DNA of 7,201 nt from Deltaproteobacteria bacterium (GTDB taxonomy: Bacteria; Desulfobacterota; Desulfobaccia; Desulfobaccales; 0-14-0-80-60-11), in the NCBI GenBank assembly GCA_016874945.1, contig VGSO01000146.1:1-7201 (forward strand), in the 5' to 3' direction. Shown piece after piece: positions 7,200 to 7,201 of this stretch. Position numbers and translations under genes: made by a program. Below the pieces are notes generated by a model. That model did no database searches, was not told the origin of the DNA, and saw only the letters and a program-made list of their open reading frames with translations. Numbering within the stretch: the stretch's first letter is position 1; each line of letters starts with the position of its first letter.

Positions 7200-7201
7200 G
7201 C

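Larger units (their letters stand above)
6893..7201. other. AT-rich downstream region without a clear gene
   Basis: Base composition shifts to AT-rich right after addA, with several A and T runs (7016-7030, 7045-7052). No family-like protein is recognisable on either strand. The longest open stretch starts at an ATT within the region and reads to 7184 with low-complexity, unconvincing content. A 16-codon frame (TTG 6889 to TAA 6939) overlaps the addA stop and reads MKVLVSIIGKRFDQLR; it could be a real leader peptide, a gene remnant or chance. No GC-rich hairpin with a T tract follows addA directly, so its terminator was not found. Confidence 0.45.

Overview
The window is a GC-rich stretch from a bacterial chromosome (gene bodies rich in CGG, GCC and CTG codons). 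It holds three tightly packed plus-strand genes flanked by two AT-richer non-coding stretches. The lineage cannot be fixed from sequence alone. GTAG-headed repeat palindromes, a DUF1622 gene and a short AddB-type protein would suit a GC-rich proteobacterium or a former delta-proteobacterial (Desulfobacterota-like) lineage, but that is an inference.

Region 1-393 has no convincing gene. It carries three GTAG-headed palindromic units of the REP type. Two face each other at 97-145 (a REPIN-like pair), and a third at 204-230 is inverted relative to the second. Further GC-rich stem-loops follow to about 265, then a short AT-richer leader runs into the first gene.

Region 394-789 encodes a 131-residue, three-helix membrane protein of the DUF1622 family, function unknown. 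Region 820-3519 encodes an 899-residue AddB-like subunit. It has a degenerate helicase-like N-terminal part without a Walker A motif, a C-terminal PD-(D/E)XK nuclease, and the four cysteines of an AddB-type iron-sulfur cluster. Region 3512-6892 encodes a 1126-residue AddA-like subunit with all recognisable UvrD/SF1A helicase motifs plus a complete C-terminal PD-(D/E)XK nuclease. The two large genes overlap by 8 bases and are very likely translationally coupled. Together they should form a two-nuclease, one-motor AddAB-type helicase-nuclease that resects double-strand DNA ends for RecA-dependent repair.

Region 6893-7201 is AT-richer and has no convincing gene. It contains a 16-codon mini-ORF overlapping the addA stop, two small dyads and a stronger stem-loop at the window edge.

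I do not see a clearly new system. The core is a recognisable recombination-repair operon. The points most worth a second look are the REPIN-like repeats, the compact AddB without Walker A, the 9-G tract in addA just before its nuclease active site, and the composition change with a possible gene remnant downstream.
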